A stretch of DNA of 64,000 bases from Siphonodentalium dalli (Eukaryota > Mollusca > Scaphopoda > Gadilida > Siphonodentaliidae): NCBI GenBank assembly GCA_032622095.1, contig CP136066.1:229902961-229966960 (forward strand). Reading direction: 5' to 3'. Positions 45,976 to 58,049 of the stretch are shown here, piece by piece; the first letter of the stretch is position 1; the number at the start of each line of letters is the position of its first letter. The notes beneath the pieces are model-generated. The model saw only the letters and a list, made by a program, of their open reading frames with translations, did not search any database and was not told the DNA's origin. Both the position numbers and the translations under genes were made by a program.

Positions 45976-46686
45976 AATGGACACCACAGACAGAGACCCT
46001 CCGGCTACACCCCAGACCATATGAAGGTTATGTCACAACGTGTACAATATACCTCACTCATATTTAAATTCGTGCAGTACTATTTTAAACTGAGCGAAAA
46101 ATAGTACGACTCCCCAAGTTTAATCTAAACCACAGTCCATTGGAAATATAAGACGGCTATATAGCTGATTTTTCATATATTATGAACGGTTGAATAGACA
46201 ATTACGCTTATACATGTATGCATATATTTACATTCAGCTAACAGCTATTAAAACCATTGCTCACAATGCCAAGCGAGAAATCATGGTAACATATACATTG
46301 TTTAAATACGTGTATAAGAAATACTAATATTCCAGGTCGCCACACAATTATAATGTATGTGGTTAATAGTTTATTGTCTACACTGTGCAAATCTGCCGCG
46401 ATTGTGTTCAATATACACATATACTATCTCCAGCAATGACTAAGAACCGAAACTTTCATCAGCTCTAAGATATACGAAAATATCACGGATATATTATGAA
46501 AATATTTTTGTCAGTTTTTAATTCGCGCAGCTAGTTGCGCGAATTTAAAGTGCGCGAATTCAAAACTGAGCGAAAAATAGTACTGCCCGAATTTAAATAC
46601 GAGTAAGCTATAGGATGATGAACAGCGTTTCGTGACTTGTTGCAACAGCTACATTTAGCTGTCATTCTACATGCAACTATATATAA
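45976..46686. other. intron sequence, nothing firm
   Basis: 'aactgagcgaaaaatagtac' occurs at 46088 and again at 46563, marking a ~475-bp spaced duplication of unknown origin. The intervening 'cgcgcagctagttgcgcg' is a small palindrome. Confidence 0.5.
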
Positions 46687-47207
46687 TAGGGCTATGATAT
46701 GCCATGTGCCATCATTGTGGCGCTGGATTAGCCAGTATCACATTGCTGCTAGGACTATCACAGCTAACCACTCTATTTGAGATACAGGGTGCAAGTGCTG
46801 CAAGGAAATATTGGAAACATTGGGGACATAGATAATTACCTCCATCTTTGATGCTACCATGGTAGGGGTTAATATGGCTTCATGCCATTTTGGAAAGCTA
46901 TGTGACAACAATGCATGCGATAAGCATCTCGCAAATGGCATTACATTGTTTTATAGGTAACCAAGTTGGTGTCTGACCAGGTAACACAGCATGTAGGGTT
47001 AGCGAAAATCACACCTAGCATCCCGGGTTGACAGTAAAATGTCATAATGAAATGCTGGCTGACGGCTCAAAAGCTTTTTGATGGGTTACATTAGGACACG
47101 CTGAAAGAAAAATGGCCTGACACCAATTAGTCATCACTTTCAAATTGAGTAGTTATGATATAGTGTTACCATAAGGGGTACAGTCGGTGTTAACGTTTTC
47201 AGAAAAA
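46687..47207. repeat. ~540-bp direct duplication, copy 2
   Basis: Counterpart of 42512-43060. Confidence 0.85.
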
Positions 47208-47335
47208 TAAGGATTAACTGTCATGTGGACTGTTTTTATGGAGATGTAACCGCGAGGTGAGTGGTCATAACTTGTGTAAACTCACCTCGTGGTTACATCT
47301 CCACAAAAACAGTCCACATGACAGGTAATCCTTAT
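47208..47335. repeat. foldback element, copy 1
   Basis: Arms 'aaggattaactgtcatgtgg … ggagatgtaaccgcgaggtg' and complement with a short loop. Followed by 'ttagcgaaaaagccactttt'. Copy 2 at 56719-56880. Confidence 0.88.
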
Positions 47336-48489
47336 ATTTATATACAGTTAGCGAAAAAGCCACTTTTGTAAATGTATTTAAATCCAAAAATGTATCGTGA
47401 CAAAACCAGCCCGAAATATCCCATAGCGCCCTTGGCAAAGTTAACAGGAACAACAAGGCTCTTTATATTGAAACATGATGATTTATTAAGTCAATCCTGT
47501 GCGAGTCCAAATGCGCCCAAAACATTACGTTCTTCTTTCCAAAACCAATGACGTGGCGATGTAATTGTGGGGTTGCAGTTATGACCTCTTGTGCGTTCAC
47601 CGAGAAATAATTGCAACTAGCCACGTGGGCGCCGACCAATCGGAATGTTGGATTTAGTGATAATCACACATAGTATGTAAATATATACAAATCAACAAAG
47701 GAATACAGGATAGTTAAACAGCTGTTTATTATTTCGTTAAACATATAATTTTTAATGTGATGCATGTACAAAATAGGTGTATGCATATCAAGATGGAAGA
47801 GGAAGGTAGATGTGAGACGTATGAAAGAAATTGTGTTTTATGGTTATGTTGCCCAATTTGTACCGATATTGACTTCCTCGTCCATCATGATAAAAGCTGT
47901 GCCATGATCAAGGAGCGATTTACAGAAATTTGGAATATAAATTTCGAACGTACATATAAAAATGAAGTTACATAGCCAAACAAAAAAGTTTGAATATTTA
48001 AAACACTTACTCATATTTTTGAAAAGATTGAAATGTTACCAGAAAACGCCATCAGTTTCTAGCGTTCGATTTATGACTCCTTAAACGGTTGTCATATTAT
48101 CGTTTTCGGGACTTATGGTGATCATGTATAAATGGTCATGAGTCTGTTTGGGTCCCCAAGTTTTGGGAGGGGTCTTGCTATTGTTATTCTGCTGAGTTGT
48201 GTGCAGATAGTGTTATAATTGTGGAAATATAAGAGTTTAATTTAGAAAAAAATAACGAAACCTTTTCTTTTACCGAACGATGCATGGGGTGACGTTCCAT
48301 TGGTAATTGACCATTTGATGTTCAAATAGGCTTTCCCATGGCCGGTGGGACTTATAATTAACAATGCTATTGGTTGTTTGCATCCAGTAACATAGGGCTA
48401 AGCCATTTGAGACATATATACATATAAAGTGCTATAGACCGTACAATCTATCAATTGAGATCTTATTGCATACCTGTAACTTGAGGTAA
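47336..48489. other. intron sequence, nothing recognised
   Basis: A 72-codon frame at 47757-47975 has several Cys (WLCCPICTD) but no recognised domain or splice context. I do not call it a gene. Confidence 0.4.
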
Positions 48490-48895
48490 CCCTTTAACCA
48501 ACAGAACGGCCCTGTGCCAATGCATTCTCTTATGTATGCGAGTCGACCATAGGTCGCCTCGCATATATAAGAGAGTGCATTGGCTTAACACATATTAAAA
48601 ATGATAAAATTGTCAAAGAATGTAGAAAAATGTTATAAAAATTGTTAAAAAATGTAAGAAAAAATTATAAAATTGTTAAAGAATGTTTTTAGGCCAATGC
48701 ATTCTCTTATATATGCGAGTGGACCTATCGTCGACTCGCATATATAAGAGAATGCATTGGCACAGGGCATAACTGTAACCATCACAATGTGGTCAATGAA
48801 CCGGTTCCAATGATATCCATATTTGTATGGTTTTATTGAGACAGACCGAAGATATTTTAGGCTGTTGAAGCTTTATTTGGGCGTTTTTGGCCGTC
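48490..48895 (-). mobile_element. TTAA hairpin MITE, right end lost
   Basis: The left terminus is mutated (ccctttaaccaaca, with gtaa in place of TTAA). Both hairpins are present. The other terminus stops at 'ttggccgt' about 80 bp before the exon at 48973. Confidence 0.85.
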
Positions 48896-48972
48896 TATGT
48901 TATATGTAACGGAATGCTCTGTTATTTACATGAATAGTTGACTTAATTCCGCCGTTTTTGTTTCTTCCACAG

Positions 48973-48996
48973 ATTTGGTCCGTCATGGAATGCCGA
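48973..48996 (+). CDS. micro-exon (24 nt, phase 1-1)
   Basis: The acceptor is 'gtttcttccacag', the donor A|gtaagt. Encodes LVRHGMP between split codons. Both splice sites are close to consensus. Confidence 0.72.
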
Positions 48997-49215
48997 GTAA
49001 GTATAGCGCTTCATTTAGGTCCCGTTCGCACTAAGCACTAAGCATGGTTTTTTTAAATGAAGCAGGCATACTTTCACACACTCCCATATGCATGTTCGTG
49101 GAATTCGCCAAAACAAAACTCGGATTTGTAATCTGCGTCAGACATCTAAGTGGAATACTTGTTACTTGTTATTCGTTGACGAGTAGTTAATTTACTAACA
49201 ACTTTCTATGCTTAA

Positions 49216-49798
49216 AGGGGTACTGTACGCCAAATGTTGTTGTTGGTTTTTATAGTCTCCGAGTCGGAGAATAAGGTAACAATTTTTTTATTATTTGAAA
49301 GTCTGTTGAGTACGAAGTAGTGTTACGGATGACAAATTTACCGGAATGCAAACATACAAATTGTCGTTGTCGAGTAATTTGTGTACAGTTTTCAACCTAA
49401 TGAAACAAATAAAAGTTATATTATATGCATAGTAGTCCCATATAATCATTTAAGTTATTGTATCGTCGCTAGTCAGTGAGTGGCTTGAGTGTTCTCCCCG
49501 TATCATCATAATATTTTAAGCGATCGTGTGTGCGATCGGTTTAACAAGCCAGTATCCCTCATTTATTTTATTTGATTACGTAAATTCGTAATTTAATTGA
49601 CGCCATTTTATGGCTCCAGTCATAAATTCAATTTATATCAAATTATTAACTTTTAAATTATTAAATTTTAAGATAGCCTATTAACCTGAGCGTTTACAGA
49701 ATACATCTTCGACTCAAATTACTTATGTTTCTCTATATTATCGATATTAGATCGTTGTTGTCACCGGAAATTTAATGACAATGGCGTACAGTACCCCT
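49216..49798. mobile_element. TTAA-flanked MITE with AGGGGTACTG ends
   Basis: TTAA at 49212-49215 and 49799-49802; inverted ends AGGGGTACTGTACGCCA and complement. About 583 bp, AT-rich, no ORF. A third TTAA-targeting family distinct from the hairpin MITE and the AGGCCCAC element. Confidence 0.85.
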
Positions 49799-49804
49799 TT
49801 AATA

Positions 49805-50170
49805 CTTATTGACGAGTAGTTACAGTACTAACCCTGTATATACTAAATCACTCACGAGTAGTTACATTATTAACTAGTACTTATTGCTTCGCAGTTTCCA
49901 AAGGAGATATTCAGATAATAAGTTCAACATTATAATAGAACCTGGTTAAACCTTTCTATACTAAATATGCATTGCCAAATAGTTACCTTATTAACCCTTT
50001 ATATACTAAATAACCACTGACGAATAGTTACCTTATTATCTAACACCCATTAACGAGAAGTTATCTTATAAACCCGTTCTATACTAAATAATAATTGACG
50101 AGTAGTTACCTTATTAACTAATACTAATAAGTTCAACATTATAATATAACCAGATTAACCCTTTCTGTAT
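49805..50170. repeat. degenerate tandem repeat
   Basis: Five or more diverged copies of a ~65-bp unit 'ttgacgagtagttacctta … ccctttatatactaaat'. Related to 600-700 and 52790-52870. Confidence 0.7.
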
Positions 50171-50680
50171 ATTTTCAGGGTCCGCGCTGAACCAAAATTT
50201 ACTTTTGTCAAATGAAAATATTTTTTACCAAATTCTTTTAGAATTTGCCAAATATCCCTGATAGTATAATGTTGTCCAACAATGAGTCTTTTCTCATGGT
50301 TTATCATACAACAGTAAACCAATCACCGAACAATATAATTGTAGAATGGCTGCTTCATCAGAAAGACACATTACCAGAGGATTAGATAAGACACCATCAC
50401 CACACTAAATACGGGTAATCCCTCACCCATCAATACAAATGCTATTAGGTTAACTGCATCTTAATAAAGGTACTAATTTTCCTAGAACTTATAAATCACC
50501 AGTAATATAAATATATTGTGAAAGTTTTCTGAAATGAATGGTATTGATTGACCAATATTTTTCAACTTTCTTGAGGAATTAAAAAGTGACTTGCCAAAAC
50601 TCTTGCCAAATTAAATATTATTTGCCAAATGTGAATTATTTTTGCGGAAAATTTAGCAAGTGGCAGCGCGAACCATGTAT
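50171..50680. mobile_element. inverted-repeat element, diverged ends
   Basis: 'ggtccgcgctgaacc' at the left is answered by 'ggcagcgcgaacc' at the right; AT-rich sequence inside each arm ('gccaaa…' motifs) also pairs imperfectly. An acceptor-like 'tattttcag' at its left edge is therefore not used as exon evidence. Confidence 0.55.
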
Positions 50681-50786
50681 ATTTCTCACCTCATTCTGCT
50701 CTTGTTTATATGTGGTGGTGTCTGTCGTCTGCTTGTATTACAACCCTCCAAATTATTAGTAGACCATTCCAATCCATTTAGAATAG

Positions 50787-50816
50787 AAACATATGATGAT
50801 AATACATCAATATATA
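50787..50816 (+). CDS. candidate micro-exon (30 nt, phase 1-1)
   Basis: Donor A|gtaagt is strong; the acceptor 'ccatttagaatag' is mediocre. Encodes TYDDNTSIY, less Met/Pro-rich than the others. Confidence 0.33.
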
Positions 50817-53083
50817 GTAAGTAGCCATATGCATCAAAATAGCCTGAAAGACATACTGTGGACTTCTGGGTTATTCCGGTTATATTGTCGCGTCGGCTAC
50901 AATTTTGTCGGATGACTGGGAATTCTCCGACAAACTAAGATATAAACTATAGTCGGCATCTCTATGATGAACCCGATTATGACACCTTGAACCGAAACAA
51001 TACCTGCCGGGTGAACTTGAAGTCCCCGGACTTCTTTGAGTGAATACAACTGATAAATTATTACTCAAACGACACGAGTACACAATATAGTGGTTATGCA
51101 CAGTCTATATAGGATATGTGTCCTTTCTTTGTTTCACTAATGTTTGGCGATGTGAAAGCAATACAATGAATGTGTGTTTTGTTTCGAGTAGAAGTAGGAA
51201 TCCAATTAACTGTACGTGATACAATTACAATCAGCTTCTTTTTTTCTTTTTTTTTGATGATGATTTATTCTCGAATTCATATGAATATATAGAGAATTAC
51301 AAAGAGTTATTTACAGAAGATAATATAAATATTATGATAGGGTATATACATATTATATACATGTCTCCGGTGTAATGGGGAAATATTTCACCCGTCATGG
51401 GTTAATCGTTTTATCTTGGTGTACAAAGATGTCAGGTACGTTTTTACTTTTTGTATCTAACCTAATGAAAACAGAAGCACGTGTAAGCGGAATGTCGCTG
51501 ATTGTGTGGAAAGTAAACAGGTAATCTAATAACGAAGATTGTCGATGTTTGTAACGGAAAATAGATATTACTATCAGTATCACTGACCTGAACTGTGGAC
51601 TGCTGAAGTTTGATTTACACTGGGAATGTTCGGAAAATGATCTCAACAAACATCCTATATGTTCGCTTATTGAGTTCATCACCTGAACATGCCGCCACAA
51701 ATTACTGAGTTGGTATATAACATGCAACTTGTATCAGAATGACCTTCAATTTCAGCGGTGTAATGGTAATGGATTATATCGCCGGATAATTCCGCTGTGG
51801 CATAATCTGACAATCAATAAGCCTTGTCACTGGTTCGCGATTTTCAAGATGGCCGATGGTTCCATATGGTCCGATTCCTATAATTTTTCCCAACCCACCG
51901 GTAAAAGGTCAAAGTTAAGAAGTAGCTAGCATCCATTTGTAAACATTCGACAGTGCGAGATTTGTTATCAGCATTTGATGGCATAATTTCAGTTATTCTG
52001 AGTGCAACTACGGGTTTAAGAATTGTTGTGTGGCCATGTCATCTACAGAGTTAGGATCTGGTGACGATGCGGACATTCAGACGTTTAAGCGATGGACGCC
52101 CCCTTTTGTCAACGAACTTCTCATAATGTTTTGATAAATAGCGAGTATTTGCGATAAAAAAAATAACGCAAAAACATATATGTGATACACTCAATCCATC
52201 TACTGCGCGAAATCTACGTATCGTATGTATTCAGGGTGATTGTTTAATTAGTTTTATGAAATTGTCGCACCTGCGATTCGGTAACGAACTGTTGCCATTT
52301 TATTTTGGGAATTCCCAGACTGGAGGCATATGCTAAAAATAGATGCTACTTCTTAACTTTGACCTCCGGAGACCAAAATGGCGGATTCACCGCGAGTTAG
52401 TGATATAGATGCATAGTTGCTAAACTTAATCTGTCCGACTGCAGTTAATTTAAGAGCCACCCACTCAAATTATTTGAGCCACTTTCTTTAGCCACTAAAA
52501 CATTTTGTTGAGCCACTTTTGTTTTTCTTTCACAATTTACGAAATTTGCTCACGACAGCGTGAACACTGTTATAATATAGAATTACTTACAAATGCGTAT
52601 TTAGTAAATAAAGGTTTACATACTACTCCATGTCTAATTTATGTGCCTTATACATAGTTTAACACACACAATGCAAATGTTTGGGATGTATAAGTCTATA
52701 TTATATGTCAACTGTTGTTTTGAATAGCGATTTCATTCGGACAATGTCCATAACTATATTACATAATATACGTTAACCCTTACTATAATATATATTAATT
52801 GACGAGTAGTTCCCTTAGGAAGTGTTCAAAGTTTGCTGAATTTATTATCTGAACATTTCCCTCTAATGAATCATTGTTAAAGGCTCATTTAATTTTCAAG
52901 ACATCAAATCTATGGGAGGCCATTTTCACATTTATTCCTTATTTGCGCTTAATGCAAATATTTGCGCTTAAGCATAAATATTTGCGATATTCTGTCATTT
53001 GCGATTAAGTGCAAATATTTAAGCTTAAGCATCTGTCCGGCTTTTTTGGAAGGTATTTGCATCCCTGATTGATGAAATCAGCC
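50817..53083. other. intron sequence, nothing recognised
   Basis: Several short frames on both strands have no domain or splice support. 52925-53035 contains repeated 'gcgcttaa(tg)caaatattt' motifs. 51720-52370 shows an imperfect symmetry around 'aacttctt(aac)tttgacc' at 51905 and 52345, possibly the ends of an old element. Confidence 0.4.
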
Positions 53084-53087
53084 TTAA

Positions 53088-53429
53088 CCCTTTACCCAAC
53101 AAACCGGCCAAATAAAGCTTCAATAGCCTAAAATATCTTCGGTCTGTCTCAATAGAACCATACAGATATGGATATCATTGGAACCGGCTCCTTCACCACA
53201 TTGTGGTAGTTACAGTTATGCCCTGTGCCAATGCATTCTCTTATATATGCGAGTCGGCATAGGTCGCCTCGTATATATAAGAGAATGCATTGGCCTTACA
53301 TTCTTTAACAATTTTATAATTTTTAATGTGTTAAGCCAATGCATTCCCTTATATATGCGAGGCGACCTATGGTCGACTCGCATATATAAGAGAATGCATT
53401 GGCACAGGGCCCTTCTGTTGGGTAAAGGG
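53088..53429 (+). mobile_element. TTAA hairpin MITE, shortened spacer
   Basis: TTAA at 53084-53087 and 53430-53433; both hairpins present, AT-rich spacer reduced to about 45 bp. Confidence 0.92.
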
Positions 53430-53774
53430 TTAAAAACGGACGAAAATTAATAATCGGCCTCTAATGGTGTACAATCTCATTGATAATTTCACTGACACAG
53501 GCTCAATATATAGTATTCAATATATATATACTTATATATATTTATATTCATGATTTCCTATTACTAGTAAGTTACAGCGTTATAGAGATATATCTAAGAA
53601 TAACAAGTATATAGTGCCTTGAAATTCGGTTTTACTAAAAATATATGACATCAAATTTGATTCATATACTGTAAGTCCGTCTCACCATTTGGAACATCTG
53701 TGTCTCAGAATGTGCCCACAGAGTAATAGAAAATAACTTAAATCATAGAAACATTTCAGTGAAATTATTTCACC

Positions 53775-54047
53775 TGTCTCACTCCCAGAATACAACATAA
53801 TTCAAACTAAGATATAGAGTTAGTCCTCTTCCATTGATAATAATAAACTTTGCAGTACAGTTTGGATGAAACATGAGCACAGATAACACGTCGGTACCTC
53901 AACAAAAACAACATGTTCACAATGTGGTACACCGGATAAGTTTATAATACAATGTTTTGGAGCTACATATTTCAATTGATATATAATATTGCATATATTT
54001 TATATATTGTGATCCGGAGAGTTGGGGCTCGAAAATTAAGTGTGCCT
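53775..54047. mobile_element. partial TTAA|AGGCCCAC element
   Basis: Right end 'ctcgaaaattaagtgtgcct' + TTAA (54048-54051). The left end is missing. Lies 75 bp before the exon at 54126. Confidence 0.65.
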
Positions 54048-54125
54048 TTAATGTGATAGTGGTATGGTTATTATTGGTATGGAACCCTGAATACATTTTT
54101 TTAAACATTGCTCTCTCTATTTCAG

Positions 54126-54149
54126 TGATGGTGGATCCCTTTCGTGCAA
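54126..54149 (+). CDS. micro-exon (24 nt, phase 1-1)
   Basis: The acceptor is 'ctctctatttcag', the donor A|gtgagt. Encodes MVDPFRA. Strong sites on both sides. Confidence 0.73.
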
Positions 54150-54566
54150 GTGAGTATTACTATGTGCGGCCCGACTAAACACTTCCGACCACTTGTCATG
54201 ATATACTAATATATAGGTGCATTTAAATCAACGTGATTATGAAAATCCAGTCGATATTATTCTCAGTTAACAAGAATTAAACTGGCATGGTTCACCGAGC
54301 TTCCAAATTTTCCAAACGTATTGTATTGCCTCAATCAGCGTAATTGAAATAATAGAATGGATGGAGATATGCATAACAATTATATTGTTGCTTAAATGCA
54401 AGGTGCTGTGCAAATCAATGAATCTATATAACTTAATTAATTAATGTGAATAGTTATAACGACAATAGCTGATAGAAAAGTGGTTATACGATATACACAC
54501 ATTACAACCCATGATGATCTACACGTCAGTGTACATTATGTGCTATTGAGCCCCATGAGCTTTTAA

Positions 54567-54976
54567 GGGTACGTTCACACACTGGCAAGTTTGCGCGGTA
54601 TGGTTTGCAGGCATTTTGTCGTAGAAAACGATATGGTGCCAGAATATGAACGGAAACAAGCATATAAGCATCTGTGCCACAACTAACTACGTGTGAAGTA
54701 AAATCTCTGTAGTTCCACATGTAGCGATGCTACGGGAATTTGCCTGTAAATAGCATGCAATGATATCGCAAGAATAAATCTAATAGGTATTTGATGGCAA
54801 ATTACAGTAGCACCGTTACAAGTGGAACTACATCAATTTTACTTCTTATGTGGTTAGCTTTGGTAAAGATGCATGGTATGTGCATGTTTCCGTTCATATT
54901 CTGGCACCATGTGGTTTTCTATGACGAAATGCCCGTAAAATATATCGTGCAAAATTGCCAGCGTATGAACGTACCC
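54567..54976. mobile_element. Harbinger-like MITE, copy 2
   Basis: TAA at 54564-54566 and 54977-54979; ends GGGTACGTTCACACACTGGC and complement. Copy 1 is at 2510-2923. Confidence 0.85.
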
Positions 54977-54979
54977 TAA

Positions 54980-55788
54980 ATAGTGGCACTCATATCCGCT
55001 GTTAAACAGTATTCAAAATTCACACTCCTGTCTTAAAGATATGTTATGGATTTGTTCGAGTGCGATAAACTTATAAGATAGTTCTCAGGCTCTATGCCAA
55101 CCTGGGCAATGTAGCATTCTACTAACCATCACCGAAACTTTCAAAGCAATCGACCATACGACTCCATAACAAAATATCGTCTGAACTAAGCTCAATTGTA
55201 AATATTTACATCTCAATTCGGGACGCAACAATCGTCGATAAACTAACTCAAACGATTTCGCCATCTAGCGTCATTGCATTTAATTAATATATAAGAGTGA
55301 CGGTGTGTGTTGTCAATTGGATTAATATTCGTAAAATAACTACTTAACATCGCTTTGAGTGTAAATATTACCCAAAAGATTACTGTTAAAAAGCTTGATA
55401 CAGCCATAGGGACACTGGAGGCTTTATTGTGCCTCTATTGGATAACACATCAGACAATTAAATTCATTAAAGAAAGCAAACACTAAAAGAAGCCAATTAT
55501 TCCAACATATTGCTAATACAATAAATCATCATTTACACACTGTAATAACTTTATTTAATCAGGTTTTTCGGCTGCATTAAGCAGAACGTGGCCCGCAACA
55601 TGCATGCACCATAATTAACAAAAGTCGGCCAATACAAGATAAGAGGAAAACAAAACCAATACCTTTAACCGTTCGTGAGCCCCACATAGACTGCAGCAGA
55701 CGACACTCCGTAGTATACACTTCCATCTGTGTGAGGCTCCCTATTGGTTAAACATCGCTTATACACAATGGATTTCTTGTCGTTTTAG
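54980..55788. other. intron sequence
   Basis: 55570-55640 resembles 34790-34870; 55675-55765 ('gagccccacatagactgcag … tgaggctccc') resembles the start of the window. No exon before 55789. Confidence 0.5.
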
Positions 55789-55848
55789 AGACGGTAGCAG
55801 CTGTTATTGCCAGGATGAGAATGCAAGGATCAACCGCAGATCAGATAG
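55789..55848 (+). CDS. exon (60 nt, phase 1-1)
   Basis: The acceptor is 'ttcttgtcgttttag', the donor G|gtgagt. 19 whole codons, TVAAVIARMRMQGSTADQI, between split codons. It has the most ordinary, globular or helix-like composition of the series. A second AG two bases downstream is an alternative acceptor but would break the phase. Confidence 0.75.
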
Positions 55849-56718
55849 GTGAGTTAATTCGTTTGGCTTGTATTGATGACTTATTTTGCTGGTGTATAAT
55901 GAAGCTTATGGATATTAGAAGTAAAACCAAATATTGTCCCATGCACCAGCCCAAACCACAGGCGACCCGGTGATTCCGGGGGGGGGGGCTTATTCCATGG
56001 GCATGTCCGGCGCGCCAAAATCATCATGTCACCCAGATAATTCACATTTGCACAGGCTTTCAGAAAATAATTTCACTGTTCAAAGAAGCTTTGATCTTCC
56101 ATCACTAACCTTCCATAGTATACCGTAATTGTACTGAATGTTATTGTCACTCGTTCCATATAGGCCTAGGTCATTGAAAAGCTAGAGCATCAAATTAGTC
56201 CCAGTATTAGTTGGTTTTATCGGGCAAGTTCCTGTTCGTGTCATTTTGTGGCCTTCTTTCAAAAAATCACTTTCAGGTCCCGTTTAATTTACACTCAGTG
56301 CAATTAGTTTGGTCAATTCTGATTTATTTTGGCAAAATTAAAACAAACTTTAACCAAATTAAACCATTATTTTCTCGGCTCATAATTGATTACTAAAAAG
56401 AAGTTTGTTAACATCTAAAATTCTATATAATTATAATAACATAGATCCGTGAAATAATTCTATGTCGCCGACACCGTGCTCGCCAATTAATAAGCAATGT
56501 TAGTAAATGTAAATCTGCTACGTAACTGACATGACAGTGCTTGTGAATTACTTGAACAAGACGGTAAAATCTCGATTTCTGTACATGTAATGGGCATAAA
56601 TACACCTTACATATGCTTATTTATGCTGGAAATCGTATAGTAATACTAATTATTCGCACAACATCAACAGAAGCGCCTTATGGTTATAAACCATCGACTT
56701 CCATGTGTGCCGTCTTAT
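55849..56718. other. intron sequence, nothing recognised
   Basis: Contains a short G run (55979-55988). No exon that keeps the phase was found. Confidence 0.45.
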
Positions 56719-56880
56719 ATAAGGATTAACTGTCATGTGGACTGTTTTTTATGGAGATGTAACCGTGAGGTAAGTGGTCATAACTTGTGTAAACCCCGAA
56801 GGGTTTTACATACAAGTTATGACCACATACCTCACGGTTACATCTCCATAAACACAGTCCACATGACAGTTAATCCTTAT
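56719..56880. repeat. foldback element, copy 2
   Basis: ~75-bp arms, same sequence as 47208-47335 but with a longer loop ('ccccgaaggg'). Followed by the same flank, 'ttagcgaaaaagccactttt'. Confidence 0.9.
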
Positions 56881-56911
56881 ATTTATATACATTTAGCGAA
56901 AAAGCCACTTT

Positions 56912-56997
56912 TGTGCATTCTCTTATATATGCGAGGCGACCTATGGTCGACTCGCATATATAAGAGAATGCATTGGCACAGGGCCTTTCTGTTGGGT
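56912..56997. mobile_element. solo hairpin and right end of the hairpin MITE
   Basis: One hairpin plus 'ggcacagggcctttctgttg' and 'ggttaa'. It is joined directly to the foldback flank within 'ccacttttgt|gcattctc', so the left part of the MITE is missing. Ends 27 bases before the terminal exon. Confidence 0.85.
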
Positions 56998-57023
56998 TAA
57001 TCTGTTTTACTTATACCTTGCAG

Positions 57024-57300
57024 TGGACATCGTTGGTGATATTCTGATGGTGTGATTGGGACCATTTCTACATGCGGTTTGTCAGAAGTTTCACTAATTT
57101 ATTGATTTGTGCTGGCATGCCAGGTTGGACTTTGTGGTGGCTATGACAATAGGAGGCTCACTACCGCTCACAAGAATCTGAACTGAGTGGACAGGATCGA
57201 GCAACAAAAATAGCTGCTAAATCACGGACAAGTAGAAAACAACAACGATAAACCTCTTCGAAAAGCCATGAACAAAATAAATGCATAGAGTAGGCTACCA
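57024..57300 (+). CDS. terminal exon with stop and 3' UTR
   Basis: The acceptor 'gttttacttataccttgcag' (57004-57023) is the best in the window. Phase 1 reading gives DIVGDILMV and TGA at 57053-57055. AATAAA at 57276-57281 follows a ~220-bp sequence less AT-rich than the introns, giving a plausible 3' UTR; the exact end (~57300) is estimated. Entry phase agrees with every upstream exon, which supports a single transcript. Confidence 0.72.
57276..57281 (+). promoter_or_regulatory. polyadenylation signal AATAAA
   Basis: Canonical hexamer 221 bases after the stop codon of the terminal exon. 'gtttgtcag…gattgtgctgg'-like GT-rich sequence downstream was not clearly found. Confidence 0.6.
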
Positions 57301-57550
57301 TCAGCCCCTACCCGATATTTCATCCCTTCCTCGGATTTTTTTCTTCTTGTTCACTCAAGATCCCTTTATCTTGCTCGTGTTTATAATAGTGTATAGTTGA
57401 ATTCACCTATCTCACTAAAACACTTACATATGTCCAAAGAGGGTATTTTGGAGGGTAACCCAGTTAGCACCGTTAGCAGTTAGCATTAGGAAATGTCAAT
57501 GTCTGTGATAAAAGAATATACTTCACCTTTTTAACTCCCATTTGCTTTAA

Positions 57551-57941
57551 CCCTTTACCCAACAAACCGGCCAAAACCGGCCAAATAAAGATTCAACAGC
57601 CTAAAATATCTTCGGTCTGTCTCAATAGAACCATACAAATATGGATATCATTGGAACCGGCGCCTTGACCACATTGTGATAGTTACTGTTATGCCATGTG
57701 TCAATGCATTCTCTTATATATGCGAGTCGACCATAGGTCGCCTCGCATATATAAGAGAATGCATTGCCCTAAAAAAAATCTTTTTTTAACACTTTTACCA
57801 TTTTTTCTTACATTCTTTAACAATTTTATAATTTTTAATGTGTTAAGCCAATGCATTCTCTTATATATGCGAGGCGACCTATGGTCGACTCGCATATATA
57901 AGAGAATGCATTGGCACAGGGCCGTTCTGTTGGGTAAAGGG
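57551..57941 (+). mobile_element. TTAA hairpin MITE
   Basis: TTAA at 57547-57550 and 57942-57945; both hairpins intact. Lies just past the gene end. Confidence 0.92.
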
Positions 57942-57978
57942 TTAAGTATTTATTACATGATCCTACCCTTATTCATTC

Positions 57979-58049
57979 AATAAACCCATTCTATTAATAA
58001 ACCCATTCTATTAATAAACCCATTCTATTAATAAACCCATTCTATTAAT
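57979..58049. repeat. 17-bp tandem repeat, four copies
   Basis: Unit 'aataaacccattctatt'. Confidence 0.95.

Larger units (their letters stand above)
1095..57300 (+). other. micro-exon gene: span of the visible exons
   Basis: This is the span of a gene inferred only from splice signals and frame. Fourteen well-supported internal exons of 18-180 nt each have an AG acceptor, a GT donor and an open frame of the form 2 nt + codons + 1 nt, so all introns are phase 1 and any exon can be skipped or included without a frameshift. The last exon (57024) enters in the same phase and has a stop and a polyadenylation signal. The strong exons plus the terminal codons total about 695 coding nt spread over 56 kb. 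Peptides are rich in Met, Pro, Gly, Ala and Arg, and three exons are low-complexity. No domain is recognised; a secreted or structural matrix-like protein is a guess. The 5' end, with start codon and any signal peptide, is not seen and is probably upstream. It could instead be two adjacent genes if one of the stop-containing candidate exons is a true end. Confidence 0.72.

Noticed and set aside
50171-50260. Acceptor-like site followed by an open phase-1 frame
   Set aside because: The site is the left terminus of a diverged inverted-repeat element.
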